Source of the DNA: Bacteroides sp. 519
GTDB lineage: Bacteria > Bacteroidota > Bacteroidia > Bacteroidales > Bacteroidaceae
Direction of reading: 5' to 3'
Assembly: GCF_010500955.1 (NCBI RefSeq)
Contig: NZ_QVMJ01000015.1
Span: 21,559 to 85,558 of the forward strand
Length of the DNA stretch: 64,000 nucleotides
Part shown: one piece after another, positions 1 through 8,181 of the stretch
Layout of the letters: every line of letters begins with the position of its first letter
Position numbering within the stretch: the stretch's first letter is position 1
Notes under the pieces: generated by a model
The model's input: only the letters and a program-made list of their open reading frames with translations
What the model was told of the DNA's origin: nothing
Databases searched by the model: none
Translations under genes and position numbers: made by a program

Positions 1-31
1 TTCGGCGTTGATGAGATTGAGTCTATTCTCC

Positions 32-60
32 ACCCCCAGTCGCTTCGCTTCACTGGGGGT
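32..60 (+). terminator. hairpin terminator of an upstream gene
   Basis: The arms ACCCCCAGT and ACTGGGGGT enclose an 11-nt loop and are followed by an AT-rich tract. This looks like the end of a gene lying off the left edge. The direction is inferred only from the T-rich 3' side. Confidence 0.5.
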
Positions 61-144
61 TATTCAAATTTTACCCCAAGGGGTAATTGCTTGTGAACTG
101 CCTGCATTATTCATACTTTGAATCGCAGTATTATAACTCTTTCA

Positions 145-221
145 TCCCGGTAGCATGACCTTTCTCCCGGTAGGATAAACGGTTTTTCCCGGTAGGAGAA
201 AAGCTTTATCCTACCGGGATA
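145..221. repeat. CCCGGTAGG short repeats
   Basis: Three direct copies of TCCCGGTAG(G/C) and one inverted copy (TCCTACCGGGA) occur within about 75 bp. The last direct copy and the inverted copy form a small hairpin around AAAAGCTTT. The same motif recurs once near 30058 beside the second CTATATAG array, so it seems to travel with that array. Confidence 0.6.
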
Positions 222-254
222 AAAGTGCTGTTCAATAACAAGTAAAATATCTTT

Positions 255-354
255 CTATATAGACCGAGGGGTCAATGCTATATAGATCGAGAGGTCGGTG
301 CTATATAGATCGAAGGCACTCATCTATATAGACCGGAACCCCAATGCTATATAG
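255..354 (+). repeat. CTATATAG array, five boxes at 23-bp spacing (copy 1)
   Basis: The palindrome CTATATAG begins at 255, 278, 301, 324 and 347, so the period is exactly 23 bp. The four 15-nt spacers are related but not identical, with a theme near ACCGAGGGGTCAATG. The left flank (about 206-254) matches, in inverted orientation, the right flank of the array at 29915-30014. Function unknown. Confidence 0.85.
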
Positions 355-470
355 CTTGCGTAGTACAGGGTTTTCTATCGGAAAGTCCCTACTATTGTTA
401 GAGGTCAAAGCTCAAAATAAAGCGTGTTGAAAGCGTGACGAAATAGTTGTAATAATGTTTCTCAACACGG

Positions 471-530
471 CATTCAACACGCATTTAACGCATTGTTAAT
501 CAATAGAATAAAACCTCCGCGTGTTGAATG
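471..530. repeat. inverted repeat CATTCAACACGC
   Basis: CATTCAACACGC at 471-482 is the exact reverse complement of 519-530, with a 36-nt spacer. Two further near-copies of the GTGTTGA theme lie at 422-430 and 461-470. The role is unknown. A protein-binding site or the 3' structure of a lost gene is possible. Confidence 0.5.
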
Positions 531-650
531 ACGACAAATTTTGCATTTTAAACTTCTGGGAGGGGAGTTTTGGCTCAAATCAGAATGGTGAGTTCGAAGA
601 AATTACAGAAGATGATGCATGGAGTGAAGTAAAATATAAAATAATTGTTG

Positions 651-658
651 TACTTTTG
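651..658 (+). promoter_or_regulatory. hpt promoter -7 box
   Basis: TACTTTTG followed by C matches the Bacteroidetes -7 consensus TAnnTTTG. It implies a transcript start near 665, only about 16 nt before the ATG at 681. This excludes a longer reading frame from TTG at 645, which would start inside the promoter. Confidence 0.65.
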
Positions 659-680
659 CCAATTCTCAACTCATTATTAT

Positions 681-1217
681 ATGATTAAGATAAAAGATAA
701 AACATTTACTATCTCTATACCACAAGAGACAATTCAAAAAGAAGTTAGCCGTGTTGCAGCAGAAATTAATCATGATTTGGCTGGTAAAAATCCTCTGTTT
801 CTAAGTGTATTGAATGGCGCTTTTATGTTTACTTCCGATTTAATGAAACAAATCACCATTCCTTGTGAAATATCGTTTGTGAAGTTGGCTTCGTACCAAG
901 GAGTTTCGTCATCGGGTGTAATTAAAGAGGTTATTGGTATTAACGAAGACATATCAAACCGTACTATTGTTATAGTTGAAGATATTGTGGATACCGGATT
1001 TACAATGCAACGCCTGCTCGAAACATTAGGCACCCGCCAACCAAAAGAAATAAAAATAGCCTCGTTACTGGTAAAACCCGATAAACTGGAAGTTGACATT
1101 AAGGTTGACTATGTAGCACTAAATATTCCCAACGACTTTATTGTTGGTTACGGACTTGATTATGACGGATATGGCAGAAACTATCCGGATATTTATACGA
1201 TAGTAGCTAGTAGATAG
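681..1217 (+). CDS. hpt: hypoxanthine phosphoribosyltransferase
   Basis: A 178-aa purine salvage enzyme that joins hypoxanthine or guanine to PRPP in the cytosol. The PRPP-binding signature EDIVDTG is at about residues 100-106 and the length is normal for bacterial Hpt. The ATG at 681 is chosen because a good -7 box lies at 651-658. Its last codons (VASR) and the stop TAG are made of the TAGTAGY repeat that follows, so the native C-terminus has probably been replaced by repeat sequence. Followed by adk on the same strand. Confidence 0.93.
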   Translation: MIKIKDKTFTISIPQETIQKEVSRVAAEINHDLAGKNPLFLSVLNGAFMFTSDLMKQITIPCEISFVKLASYQGVSSSGVIKEVIGINEDISNRTIVIVEDIVDTGFTMQRLLETLGTRQPKEIKIASLLVKPDKLEVDIKVDYVALNIPNDFIVGYGLDYDGYGRNYPDIYTIVASR

Positions 1218-1330
1218 TAGTAGTTAGTAGCTAGTAGTTAGTAGCTAGTAGGACCATGCGGCATTGTTACTACTTACTATCTACTAACTACTATCTACTA
1301 ACTACTAACTACTAACTACTAACTACTAAC
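1201..1330. repeat. heptad-arm palindromic element A (core plus)
   Basis: The left arm is built of TAGTAGY heptads and the right arm of the complementary CTACTAA type. The core ACCATGCGGCATTGT lies at about 1253-1267. The element fills the whole hpt-adk gap and supplies the hpt stop codon. It could form a very long intercistronic hairpin. The arms carry stop codons in all frames on both strands. Confidence 0.9.
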
Positions 1331-1347
1331 AAAAAACTCAAATATAT

Positions 1348-1920
1348 ATGCTTAATATTGTAATTTTTGGTGCTCCCGGATCAGGTAAGGGAACACAAAG
1401 TGAAAGAATAGTTGAACGATTCGGACTGAATCATATATCAACAGGTGATGTTTTACGTGCGGAAATCAAGAATGGAACCGAACTGGGTAAATTAGCCAAA
1501 TCATACATTGATGAAGGCCAGCTTATCCCCGACGATTTGATGATAAACATTCTTGCTGATGTATTAGACAGCTTCAAAGATAGTAAAGGAGTTATTTTTG
1601 ATGGTTTCCCCCGAACAATAAACCAGGCTGAAGAGCTAAAAAAAATGTTAGCTGCCCGTGGTCAGGAAATTACCCTGATGCTTGATTTAAATGTTCCGGA
1701 GGAAGAACTTGTAGAACGACTTATTAACAGAGGTAAAAGCTCAGGTCGTGCTGATGATAACGAAGAAACAATTCGCAAACGTCTGGATGTTTATTATTCA
1801 CAAACTTGTCCACTGATTGATTGGTATAAAGTAGAAGGTAAATATTGCCTTATCGAAGGACAAGGCGAAATGAATAAGATCACTGAGATGATTTGCGAAC
1901 AAATAAATATTTTAAAGTAG
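1348..1920 (+). CDS. adk: adenylate kinase
   Basis: A 190-aa nucleoside monophosphate kinase (AMP + ATP to 2 ADP). It has the P-loop GAPGSGKGTQ at residues 8-17 and the NMP-binding GFPRT motif. The lid is the short type, giving a length typical of Bacteroidetes Adk. The start lies 17 bp after palindromic element A. The TAG stop is the first TAG of the next TAGTTAG repeat arm. Probably co-transcribed with hpt unless element A terminates transcription. Confidence 0.95.
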   Translation: MLNIVIFGAPGSGKGTQSERIVERFGLNHISTGDVLRAEIKNGTELGKLAKSYIDEGQLIPDDLMINILADVLDSFKDSKGVIFDGFPRTINQAEELKKMLAARGQEITLMLDLNVPEEELVERLINRGKSSGRADDNEETIRKRLDVYYSQTCPLIDWYKVEGKYCLIEGQGEMNKITEMICEQINILK

Positions 1921-1942
1921 TTAGTAGCTAGTAGTTAGTAGC
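1918..1942. repeat. left heptad arm of the gene-bearing element B
   Basis: TAGTTAGTAGCTAGTAG-type heptads start at the adk stop codon and end just before the ATG at 1945. The complementary arm is not adjacent but lies beyond the four-helix-bundle gene at 2314-2354. The pair looks like an element A whose loop has been replaced by a gene. Confidence 0.85.
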
Positions 1943-1944
1943 AG

Positions 1945-2316
1945 ATGTGTACAACTTCATTTGAAAATTTGTTGGTATGGCAAAAAGCTCATACTTATGT
2001 GCTGATGGTGTATAATATTACAAAAAAATATCCAAAGGAAGAAATGTTTGGCCTAAGCAATCAAATGAGACGCGCTGCTGCTTCAATAACTGCAAATATA
2101 GCTGAAGGATTTGTGAGAGCAGGTAAAAAAGAAAAACTTCGTTTTTATAATATATCATTAGGGTCTTTAGAAGAAACTAAGAACTTCATAATATTGTCCA
2201 GAGATTTAGGATATATTACACCTGATGAGAAAAATGAACTCTATAGTATTGCTAATGAGGTAGGAAAGCTTCTTAATTCATATAGCAATGGACTTTTACG
2301 CTCAATGAATGTCTAA
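1945..2316 (+). CDS. four-helix-bundle (S23/IVP-type) protein
   Basis: A 123-aa protein of the S23 ribosomal intervening-sequence / TIGR02436 four-helix-bundle family. The opening [11 protein letters not shown] and the block [19 protein letters not shown] are characteristic. Relatives occur inside 23S rRNA intervening sequences or as scattered standalone genes, and related Avd proteins assist diversity-generating retroelements. No rRNA or reverse transcriptase is nearby here. The gene sits between two halves of a TAGTAGY palindrome that elsewhere in this window is gene-free, and its TAA stop lies in the right arm. The molecular function is unknown. A role linked to the repeat element is my inference. 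Confidence 0.85.
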   Translation: MCTTSFENLLVWQKAHTYVLMVYNITKKYPKEEMFGLSNQMRRAAASITANIAEGFVRAGKKEKLRFYNISLGSLEETKNFIILSRDLGYITPDEKNELYSIANEVGKLLNSYSNGLLRSMNV

Positions 2317-2354
2317 CTATCTACTATCTACTAACTACTATCTACTAACTACTA
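2314..2354. repeat. right heptad arm of the gene-bearing element B
   Basis: CTACTAACTACTATCTA-type heptads are the reverse complement of the arm at 1918-1942. They supply the TAA stop of the four-helix-bundle gene and end 5 bp before the obgE ATG at 2360. Confidence 0.85.
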
Positions 2355-2359
2355 AAACA

Positions 2360-3517
2360 ATGGCTGAATCGAATTTTGTTGATTATGTGAAGATCTATTG
2401 CCGCTCAGGAAAGGGTGGGAGAGGCTCTACTCACATGCGGCGTGAGAAATACACCCCTAAAGGCGGACCGGATGGTGGTGATGGCGGAAGAGGCGGAAAC
2501 GTGATACTACGCGGTAACCGCAATTACTGGACATTGCTCCATCTGAAATACGAACGACATGTATTTGCCGGTCACGGCGAATCGGGCAGTAGTAGCCGCA
2601 GCTTCGGTAAAGATGGGGCCGACAAAATAATAGAAGTACCCTGTGGAACAGTAGTATACAATGCCGAAACCGGAGAATACGTTTGCGACGTAACCGAACA
2701 CGAGCAAGAAGTTGTATTACTTAAAGGAGGACGTGGAGGATTGGGAAACTGGCATTTCCGCACAGCAACCCGTCAGGCACCCAGGTTTGCACAACCGGGT
2801 GAACCGATGCAGGAAATGACCGTTATTATGGAACTTAAACTGCTTGCCGATGTTGGTTTGGTTGGTTTTCCTAATGCCGGAAAATCTACTTTGCTATCTG
2901 CGGTATCGGCAGCTAAGCCCAAGATTGCCGACTATCCTTTTACAACTCTTGAACCCAACTTGGGTATTGTTTCCTATCGCGATGGAAAATCCTTTGTAAT
3001 GGCCGATATCCCCGGGATTATTGAAGGAGCCAGCGAGGGTAAAGGGCTGGGGCTACGTTTCTTACGACACATTGAACGGAACTCCTTATTGCTTTTTATG
3101 GTTCCTGCCGATAGCGATGATATTCATAAAGAGTACGATATATTACTGAACGAGTTGAAAACATTCAACCCCGAAATGTTGGATAAACAACGGGTGCTTG
3201 CCATAACAAAAAGTGATATGCTTGATCAGGAATTGATGGATGAAATAGAACCAACCTTGCCGATAGGAATTCCTCACATATTTATTTCTTCGGTAACCGG
3301 ATATGGTATCTCTGTTCTAAAAGATATTCTTTGGGAAGAACTCAATAAAGAAAGTAATAAAATAGAAACTCTTGTACATCGTGCTAAAGATGTAGGTCAT
3401 TTAAAAGATGAACTAAGGGCTCAGGGAGAAGATGAAGACTTCAACTATGAGTATGAAGACGATGAAGAAGACGATGATTTTGATTACGAATACGAAGAAG
3501 ATTGGGACGAAGAATGA
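2360..3517 (+). CDS. obgE: GTPase ObgE
   Basis: A 385-aa Obg-family GTPase involved in 50S ribosome maturation and stress control. The glycine-rich Obg fold opens the protein ([18 protein letters not shown]). The G1 motif GFPNAGKST is at residues 169-177, followed by [10 protein letters not shown] and the NKxD-type TKSD. The C-terminal 35 or so residues are very acidic, as in many Obg proteins. The ATG at 2360 is chosen because upstream codons lie in repeat sequence. The TGA stop overlaps the pgeF start (ATGA), which suggests translational coupling. Confidence 0.95.
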   Translation: MAESNFVDYVKIYCRSGKGGRGSTHMRREKYTPKGGPDGGDGGRGGNVILRGNRNYWTLLHLKYERHVFAGHGESGSSSRSFGKDGADKIIEVPCGTVVYNAETGEYVCDVTEHEQEVVLLKGGRGGLGNWHFRTATRQAPRFAQPGEPMQEMTVIMELKLLADVGLVGFPNAGKSTLLSAVSAAKPKIADYPFTTLEPNLGIVSYRDGKSFVMADIPGIIEGASEGKGLGLRFLRHIERNSLLLFMVPADSDDIHKEYDILLNELKTFNPEMLDKQRVLAITKSDMLDQELMDEIEPTLPIGIPHIFISSVTGYGISVLKDILWEELNKESNKIETLVHRAKDVGHLKDELRAQGEDEDFNYEYEDDEEDDDFDYEYEEDWDEE

Positions 3518-4311
3518 TTCCGTTAACTAACGATAAAAGAATGTTGGGATATGAGCTGTTAAATAGCTATCCCAACATTTCTCATTTTGTAACTACACGC
3601 TTAGGAGGGTGTAGCAAAGGCAATTACGCATCTTTTAATTGCACCCATTACACAGGCGACGATTTAGAAGATGTATACCAAAATCAACAGCTTTTGATTG
3701 ACTCACTGGCATGTCGACCTTCAAAACTGGTAATCCCCCGTCAGACTCACAATACAGAAGTACGTATAATAACATCGCCAGTCGATTATACCGATGAAGC
3801 TCTGCAAGGAGTTGATGCCCTTATAACCAACCAACCTGGCTATTGTTTGTGTATATCAACTGCCGACTGTATTCCAGTATTATTGTATGATTATAAAGAG
3901 AATGTTGTAGCCGCAATCCATGCAGGTTGGCGTGGAACAGTAGAAGGAATTGTAGCAAAAACACTGCAACTTATGCAACAAACCTATCACTCGGCAGGCG
4001 AGAATATAATTGCTTGTATTGGTCCGGGTATATCTGTAGCATCTTTCGAGGTAGGTAATGAGGTTTATGAAGCCTTTCAAAAGAAAGGATTTGATATGAA
4101 TAAGGTTGCACAATTTAATCAACACACCAAGAAATATCACATTGATTTATGGGAAGCAAACAGGATGCAGTTGAAAGACTTCGGCATTCCGGATTCCCAA
4201 ATAGAGTGTGCAGAAATTTGTACCTACCATGAACACAATCTTTTCTTCTCAGCCCGAAGACTGGGAATCCATTCCGGTCGAATATTATCAGGCATAATGA
4301 TAAACTCCTAA
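3514..4311 (+). CDS. pgeF: polyphenol oxidase / purine nucleosidase-like YfiH (LACC1 family)
   Basis: A 265-aa protein of the Cu-oxidase_4 / YfiH-LACC1 family. Members act as purine nucleoside phosphorylases or as peptidoglycan-editing factors. The family motifs [26 protein letters not shown] and CIGPGIS are all present, including the His and Cys metal ligands. Start chosen at the ATGA overlap with obgE. The stop abuts a short TAATTC heptad run (4307-4333). Confidence 0.88.
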   Translation: MIPLTNDKRMLGYELLNSYPNISHFVTTRLGGCSKGNYASFNCTHYTGDDLEDVYQNQQLLIDSLACRPSKLVIPRQTHNTEVRIITSPVDYTDEALQGVDALITNQPGYCLCISTADCIPVLLYDYKENVVAAIHAGWRGTVEGIVAKTLQLMQQTYHSAGENIIACIGPGISVASFEVGNEVYEAFQKKGFDMNKVAQFNQHTKKYHIDLWEANRMQLKDFGIPDSQIECAEICTYHEHNLFFSARRLGIHSGRILSGIMINS

Positions 4312-4333
4312 TTCCTAATTCTTAATTTTTAAT
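4307..4333. repeat. single heptad arm (CTAATTC type)
   Basis: CTAATTC-like units with 7-bp spacing run from the pgeF stop to the next ATG. Only one arm is visible, and there is no core or complementary arm. It may be a decayed or minimal version of the palindromic elements. Confidence 0.5.
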
Positions 4334-4994
4334 GTTTACCCTATCAGTATCACAAGAAATAAAGAACGCTTGCCCCATATTTGCAGGGGCTGCAGTGTAT
4401 GCATCTGTAACAAACTCACAATACAACGAAAATCTCTGGCAAGAAATAAATGCGTTTACAGCCGAATTGTTGAATACTTCGACAATCGATAATATAAAGT
4501 TGAATCCGGCCATAGCCGCCACCCGTGAGGTATATAAGAAATTAGGTAAAGATCCAGGACGTTATCGTCCATCGGCAGAGGCATTGCGTCGTCGTTTATT
4601 GCGTAATATTCCTTTGTATCAAATAGATACACTTGTTGATCTTATCAATTTGGTTTCCTTACGAACCGGATACTCCATAGGTGGTTTCGATGCCGATAAA
4701 ATACAAGGCACCCAACTTCAATTAGGGGTAGGAAAAGCCAACGAACCATTCGAAGCCATTGGCCGGGGAATATTAAATATTGAAGGGTTACCTGTTTATC
4801 GCGATTCAATTGGAGGGATAGGAACACCTACCAGCGATGAAGAACGAACCAAAATGAATATTGAAACCACCCATATTTTAGCTATAATCAATGGATACAG
4901 CGGTGAAGCAGGATTAAAAGATGCTGCCGAAATGATAAGGGAGTTACTTGTTAAGTATGTAGCCTCGGATGGGGGAGAGGTGATGTTGTTTTAG
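4332..4994 (+). CDS. B3/B4 tRNA-binding domain protein
   Basis: A 220-aa protein covered by the B3/B4 domain of phenylalanyl-tRNA synthetase beta chains. The segments GKDPGRYRPSAEALRRR and GRGILNIEGLPVYRDSIGG are typical of standalone members. In PheRS this fold takes part in editing mischarged tRNA. Whether standalone forms bind or edit tRNA is uncertain. The start is directly after a heptad repeat arm. Confidence 0.8.
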   Translation: MFTLSVSQEIKNACPIFAGAAVYASVTNSQYNENLWQEINAFTAELLNTSTIDNIKLNPAIAATREVYKKLGKDPGRYRPSAEALRRRLLRNIPLYQIDTLVDLINLVSLRTGYSIGGFDADKIQGTQLQLGVGKANEPFEAIGRGILNIEGLPVYRDSIGGIGTPTSDEERTKMNIETTHILAIINGYSGEAGLKDAAEMIRELLVKYVASDGGEVMLF

Positions 4995-4996
4995 GT

Positions 4997-5013
4997 AATA
5001 ATCGCACTGTGGC
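4997..5013. repeat. 17-bp direct repeat, left copy
   Basis: AATAATCGCACTGTGGC is repeated exactly at 5748-5764. The two copies bracket the GNAT gene and its 48-aa partner. The right copy is one arm of a palindrome, so the module may have arrived by duplicating part of that palindrome. Confidence 0.7.
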
Positions 5014-5063
5014 TGATATTAGGAAGATTTTTTGTTTTTGATTTCTTTTTTGTATCTTTATCA

Positions 5064-5588
5064 ATGAAAATGAAAGAAATGGGTCTTGATTTTATAATAG
5101 ATAAAATAACAGATTGTATTGAACACAGATTAACTGGAGATAAAATAATTACAGATGTTTCTTCTGTAACTAAGGATGACTTGAAAAGTGTTTTAAAAAA
5201 GAATGGTTGGAGTTTTAATTGGAGAAAGGAGTTTGATGAAGTATTGAAACACGTCTACAAGTTGACAATAGCTGGAGATTCAACTATACAAGGTTTAATT
5301 TGTTTTTCAGTTGAAGAAGATCATGTTTATATGCATTTGTTGGAAAGTGCTCCTTCAAATAGAGGTGATAACCGGATTTTTTTTGGTGTTGCAGCGAATT
5401 TAGTTGCTTTTGCATGTAAATATTCCTATGAACAGGGATTTGAGGGTTGTATTGCTTTTACTGCTAAAACAAAACTGATTGAACATTATGAGAAATCGTT
5501 AGGTGCTATTCATATTGGTCACCATCGGATGCTGATTGAAATGGAAGCTGCTGAAAAGTTGATTGAGAAATATTTTAAAAAAGATTGA
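5064..5588 (+). CDS. GNAT-fold protein, possibly an acetyltransferase
   Basis: A 174-aa protein that looks like a divergent GCN5-type acetyltransferase. A beta-rich core (GLICFSVEEDHVYMHLLES) is followed by a helix (FFGVAANLVAFACKYS) and a C-terminal segment (KTKLIEHYEKSLGA) typical of the GNAT end. The acetyl-CoA loop is weak. The stop is 3 bp before the small ORF at 5592, so the two are probably co-translated. A toxin-antitoxin pair is possible but not shown. Flanked by a 17-bp direct repeat. Confidence 0.6.
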   Translation: MKMKEMGLDFIIDKITDCIEHRLTGDKIITDVSSVTKDDLKSVLKKNGWSFNWRKEFDEVLKHVYKLTIAGDSTIQGLICFSVEEDHVYMHLLESAPSNRGDNRIFFGVAANLVAFACKYSYEQGFEGCIAFTAKTKLIEHYEKSLGAIHIGHHRMLIEMEAAEKLIEKYFKKD

Positions 5589-5591
5589 ATT

Positions 5592-5738
5592 ATGAATACG
5601 GAATTATTGGAAAGAATCGATTATATTGATGGTAGGAATGTAACTAAGGAAGACATTCAGGCTATTAGTGATTACATTCGTAACAAGAAGAAAATAAGAG
5701 GTAAAAAAAATACCCTAAAGAATGCAGATAAAAAATGA
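5592..5738 (+). CDS. 48-aa lysine-rich small protein
   Basis: Starts MNTELLERIDYIDGRNVTKE and ends in a basic tail (IRNKKKIRGKKN...). The first 30 residues should form helices. It begins 3 bp after the GNAT stop in an operon-like arrangement and ends just before the palindrome at 5756. I do not recognise the family. It could be an antitoxin, a regulator or a nucleic-acid-binding partner of the GNAT protein. Confidence 0.55.
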   Translation: MNTELLERIDYIDGRNVTKEDIQAISDYIRNKKKIRGKKNTLKNADKK

Positions 5739-5755
5739 GATAAATACAATAATCG

Positions 5756-5799
5756 CACTGTGGCAGTGCAAAAAACTTAATATTTACACTGCCACAGTG
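5756..5799. terminator. palindrome / bidirectional terminator
   Basis: The arms CACTGTGGCAGTG (5756-5768) and CACTGCCACAGTG (5787-5799) are perfectly complementary, with an 18-nt AT-rich loop. It lies between the + strand small ORF and the minus strand transglycosylase, so it can end both transcripts. The upstream part of its left arm is the right copy of the 17-bp direct repeat. Confidence 0.7.
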
Positions 5800-5806
5800 T
5801 GATTTC

Positions 5807-6784
5807 TTAATTCACCACCCAATCCCTATTATGCGGAACAGTTTCCTCCGGATTATAATACATTCCGCTTTGTTGAGGAATCAATAAAGTGTAGCTTCGT
5901 CCACTTCTGTTTTCTAAAGAATTAGTTCGTAACCAAGGGTTAGCATCTTTTAATTGAGCATAAGTAATTCCCTTCGATTTGGCAAACGCAGCTAAATCGC
6001 CAATAGGTACATTAACTGTAACCTCCTCGTAGGGAATAGGCGGATATAATTGTTCCCTTCTCAACATAAAACCATATTGTTGTGGATGTTCTAATACTTG
6101 CTTAGCAGCAAATATCCGGAACATATAACGTGATGTTTCTTCAACCAACCACAAATCCATAGCGTTCTCTGCCAACTGATTACGTAATTCACCCGAAATT
6201 CTTCCTTTGCCTGCATTGTACGAAGCAGCAACCGTAACCCAGTCGCCATACAAAGCATACGCCTCTTTTAAATAGCGGCATGCAGCATTGGTCGATTTAA
6301 CAATGTGATACCGCTCGTCAACATTTGTATTTACCTCCAAACCGTTCTCACGGCCAGTAGCCTGCATAAACTGCCATAATCCTGCTGCTCCCGCACCCGA
6401 ACGTGCCAAAGTATTGAGATTACTTTCAATAACCATCAGGTATTTAAAATCATCAGGAATTCCGTTTGCACGTAAAAGTGGTTCAATTACAGGAAAGAAA
6501 CGGTTGGCGCGTTTAATTAAAAGAGTAGTAGTAGAGTGCATATATGTAAAAGCATTCAACTCCCTGTCCATTCTTTCCCGACGATCGTAACGGGTAAGAT
6601 CAACCTCCTGTCCGGCAAAGTTTACACTTGCTGGTATAACAGGCGATACTACAGCATAAGGTAATTCCGATTTTTCTGGTTCTTGTTGCTTAGGCTTCAT
6701 GTAACTGCTTACAACTAGTGGAGTTATTCCTATAAAAGCACCACAAAGAAGGATAAAAGTTATATTGGTAAGTTTCTTTTTCAT
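5807..6784 (-). CDS. membrane-bound lytic murein transglycosylase (SLT/MltD type)
   Basis: A 325-aa exported protein. It has an N-terminal hydrophobic signal or anchor (residues 7-26) and an SLT catalytic domain with glutamate E120 in the context VIESNLN. The active-site features AAGLWQFM and ASYNAGKGRI follow. The C-terminal part (about 240-310) resembles a degenerate LysM-like region (AFAKSKGITYAQLKDANP). It cleaves the glycan strand of peptidoglycan in the periplasm. A -7 box is on the minus strand at 6806-6813. Confidence 0.88.
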   Translation of the reverse strand: MKKKLTNITFILLCGAFIGITPLVVSSYMKPKQQEPEKSELPYAVVSPVIPASVNFAGQEVDLTRYDRRERMDRELNAFTYMHSTTTLLIKRANRFFPVIEPLLRANGIPDDFKYLMVIESNLNTLARSGAGAAGLWQFMQATGRENGLEVNTNVDERYHIVKSTNAACRYLKEAYALYGDWVTVAASYNAGKGRISGELRNQLAENAMDLWLVEETSRYMFRIFAAKQVLEHPQQYGFMLRREQLYPPIPYEEVTVNVPIGDLAAFAKSKGITYAQLKDANPWLRTNSLENRSGRSYTLLIPQQSGMYYNPEETVPHNRDWVVN

Positions 6785-6805
6785 AATTCATACTTTGATT
6801 TCTTT

Positions 6806-6813
6806 GCAAAGTA
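6806..6813 (-). promoter_or_regulatory. -7 box of the transglycosylase promoter
   Basis: On the minus strand this reads TACTTTGC, matching TAnnTTTG. It lies 22 bp upstream of the ATG. No clear -33 TTTG was found at the expected distance. Confidence 0.5.
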
Positions 6814-6969
6814 AACAATTTCTTGTGGTAAAAGATGAATTGGTTTAGATTATTTAATGTCAATGTATCAATAAGATAATAAACAACTTTGGATTTCCCT
6901 TTGTTATTAAAAGAAGTGACTGCTTGTCACAGTAGAAAACAATTTGCGTAACTTTAATAATTGAATGAA

Positions 6970-7230
6970 ATGGATTATCAAATTGATCACAACCCAGAAC
7001 GTAACCTGTTTACAACAGAAGTAGATGGACGAACGGCCTTTGTACAGTATGCCATTCACAATGGTTGTTTGGATGTTCTCCACACCATTGTACCCGGTCC
7101 AATTGAAGGCAGAGGAATAGCATCTGCACTATGCCAAGCTGCTTATGATTATGCCAAAGAAAATAACTTAACCCCTCAGGCAACTTGTTCTTACGCAGTG
7201 GCATGGCTTAAACGTCATTCGGTATCATAA
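6970..7230 (+). CDS. small GNAT-like protein (YidJ/COG2388 type)
   Basis: An 86-aa single-domain GNAT relative of the kind annotated N-acetyltransferase or YjdJ/COG2388. The acetyl-CoA loop VPGPIEGRGIASALCQAA is clear, followed by a helix (YDYAKENNL) and a conserved C-terminal end (CSYAVAWLKRH). The ATG at 6970 is preferred over a TTG at 6961. Promoter-like TAACTTTA lies just upstream at about 6948. Substrate unknown. Confidence 0.8.
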   Translation: MDYQIDHNPERNLFTTEVDGRTAFVQYAIHNGCLDVLHTIVPGPIEGRGIASALCQAAYDYAKENNLTPQATCSYAVAWLKRHSVS

Positions 7231-7300
7231 TGTGATAACGCTTCTTGCAGTTACTCCTTTCATTCTTGAATATGAATAAGGCAGGCTAAATAAATTCTTG

Positions 7301-7308
7301 TATATTTG
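7301..7308 (+). promoter_or_regulatory. -7 box upstream of the DUF3805 gene
   Basis: TATATTTG matches TAnnTTTG. A transcript start near 7315 gives a leader of about 20 nt to the ATG at 7333 and argues against a longer frame starting at 7306. Confidence 0.55.
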
Positions 7309-7332
7309 TTGGCTGAAAGAAAAAAAAGACTT

Positions 7333-8181
7333 ATGACAAAAATATCCGGCAAGAAATTTATATCCCCAGGTGCATGGTTTTCCTTGGTCTATCCTTTAGA
7401 TTGGGGTGAATTTGAAGACACCGAAAGTAGCTTCCTTTTTTATAATCCCAATGTATGGAGCGGCAATTTCAGAATATCAGCTTTTAAAAAAGATGCTGGT
7501 TTACGTGATGCCGCATTCTTTGGAAAAGAATCAATCAACGCCGAATTAAAAGGCAATCCTTCCGCTTCTCTGGTGCGAATAGGTAATCTGGAATGTGCAT
7601 ATAGCAAGGAAATGTTTCAGGAAGATAATGTTTTCTATGTGAATCATTTATGGATTACTGGTATTGATAATGTAGCCTTTGAATGTAGTTTCACTGTTCC
7701 AAAAGGAGGCAAAATAACCGAGGCCGAAACAATAATATCTGCACTCGAAATACGAAAGGACGGAGAGAAATATCCGGCAGAAATAATTCCGATTCGTGTT
7801 TCGGAAATAAGTGAGGTAGACGAAGGGTATAACTTAACTGCATCGCTGGTAAAGCAAATGCAGAAAAAAGATTTTCAGGGTATAGAAGAAGATCTATCAA
7901 AAATACAACAGATTATAGACAGCGATTCTATCAAACCTAAACAAAAAGACACATGGCTTGCTCTGGGTATTGCCGTATGTGTTATACTTACCAACGAAAT
8001 TGAGGGTTTTGAATGGATGACACTCATTGACGGCAACCGCGAAGCACCTATACTGCAATATACTAAAAACGGAACAACAATTGACCCAATGAAGTTGGTA
8101 TGGAGCAAAGTCAAAGCCGGGAACTCTGTAAATGTTACAGAGGAATATAAAACGATAATAGGTTTAGTAGCTAGTAGTTAG
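7333..8181 (+). CDS. DUF3805/DUF3806 domain protein
   Basis: A 282-aa protein that appears to combine DUF3805 (about residues 1-140, PGAWFSLVYPLDWGEFED) with DUF3806 (about 170-275, DTWLALGIAVCVILTNEIEGFEW). Both are Bacteroidetes families of unknown function. No signal peptide is seen, so it is probably cytosolic. The last residues (VASS) and the TAG stop are encoded by the TAGTAGY repeat of element C, as in hpt. Confidence 0.75.
   Translation: MTKISGKKFISPGAWFSLVYPLDWGEFEDTESSFLFYNPNVWSGNFRISAFKKDAGLRDAAFFGKESINAELKGNPSASLVRIGNLECAYSKEMFQEDNVFYVNHLWITGIDNVAFECSFTVPKGGKITEAETIISALEIRKDGEKYPAEIIPIRVSEISEVDEGYNLTASLVKQMQKKDFQGIEEDLSKIQQIIDSDSIKPKQKDTWLALGIAVCVILTNEIEGFEWMTLIDGNREAPILQYTKNGTTIDPMKLVWSKVKAGNSVNVTEEYKTIIGLVASS

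Larger units (their letters stand above)
1..680. other. intergenic region, repeat-rich, no gene seen
   Basis: No convincing coding region is seen before hpt. The stretch holds a hairpin terminator at 32-60, repeated CCCGGTAGG motifs at about 145-221, a CTATATAG array at 255-354 and a 12-bp inverted repeat (471-482 with 519-530). The hpt promoter is at 651-658. The rest is AT-rich with no recognised feature. Confidence 0.7.

Noticed and set aside
255..354. CTATATAG array as a CRISPR
   Set aside because: The conserved unit is only 8 bp, the spacers are 15 nt and related to one another, and no cas genes are present.
645..680. Longer Hpt starting at TTG 645
   Set aside because: It would begin upstream of and read through the -7 box at 651-658, and the extra residues have no family support.
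1945..2316. Diversity-generating retroelement (Avd) locus
   Set aside because: No reverse transcriptase, template repeat or variable-repeat target is nearby.
2309..2359. Longer ObgE starting at 2309
   Set aside because: The added residues come from the CTACTAA repeat arm. Obg proteins start close to [12 protein letters not shown].
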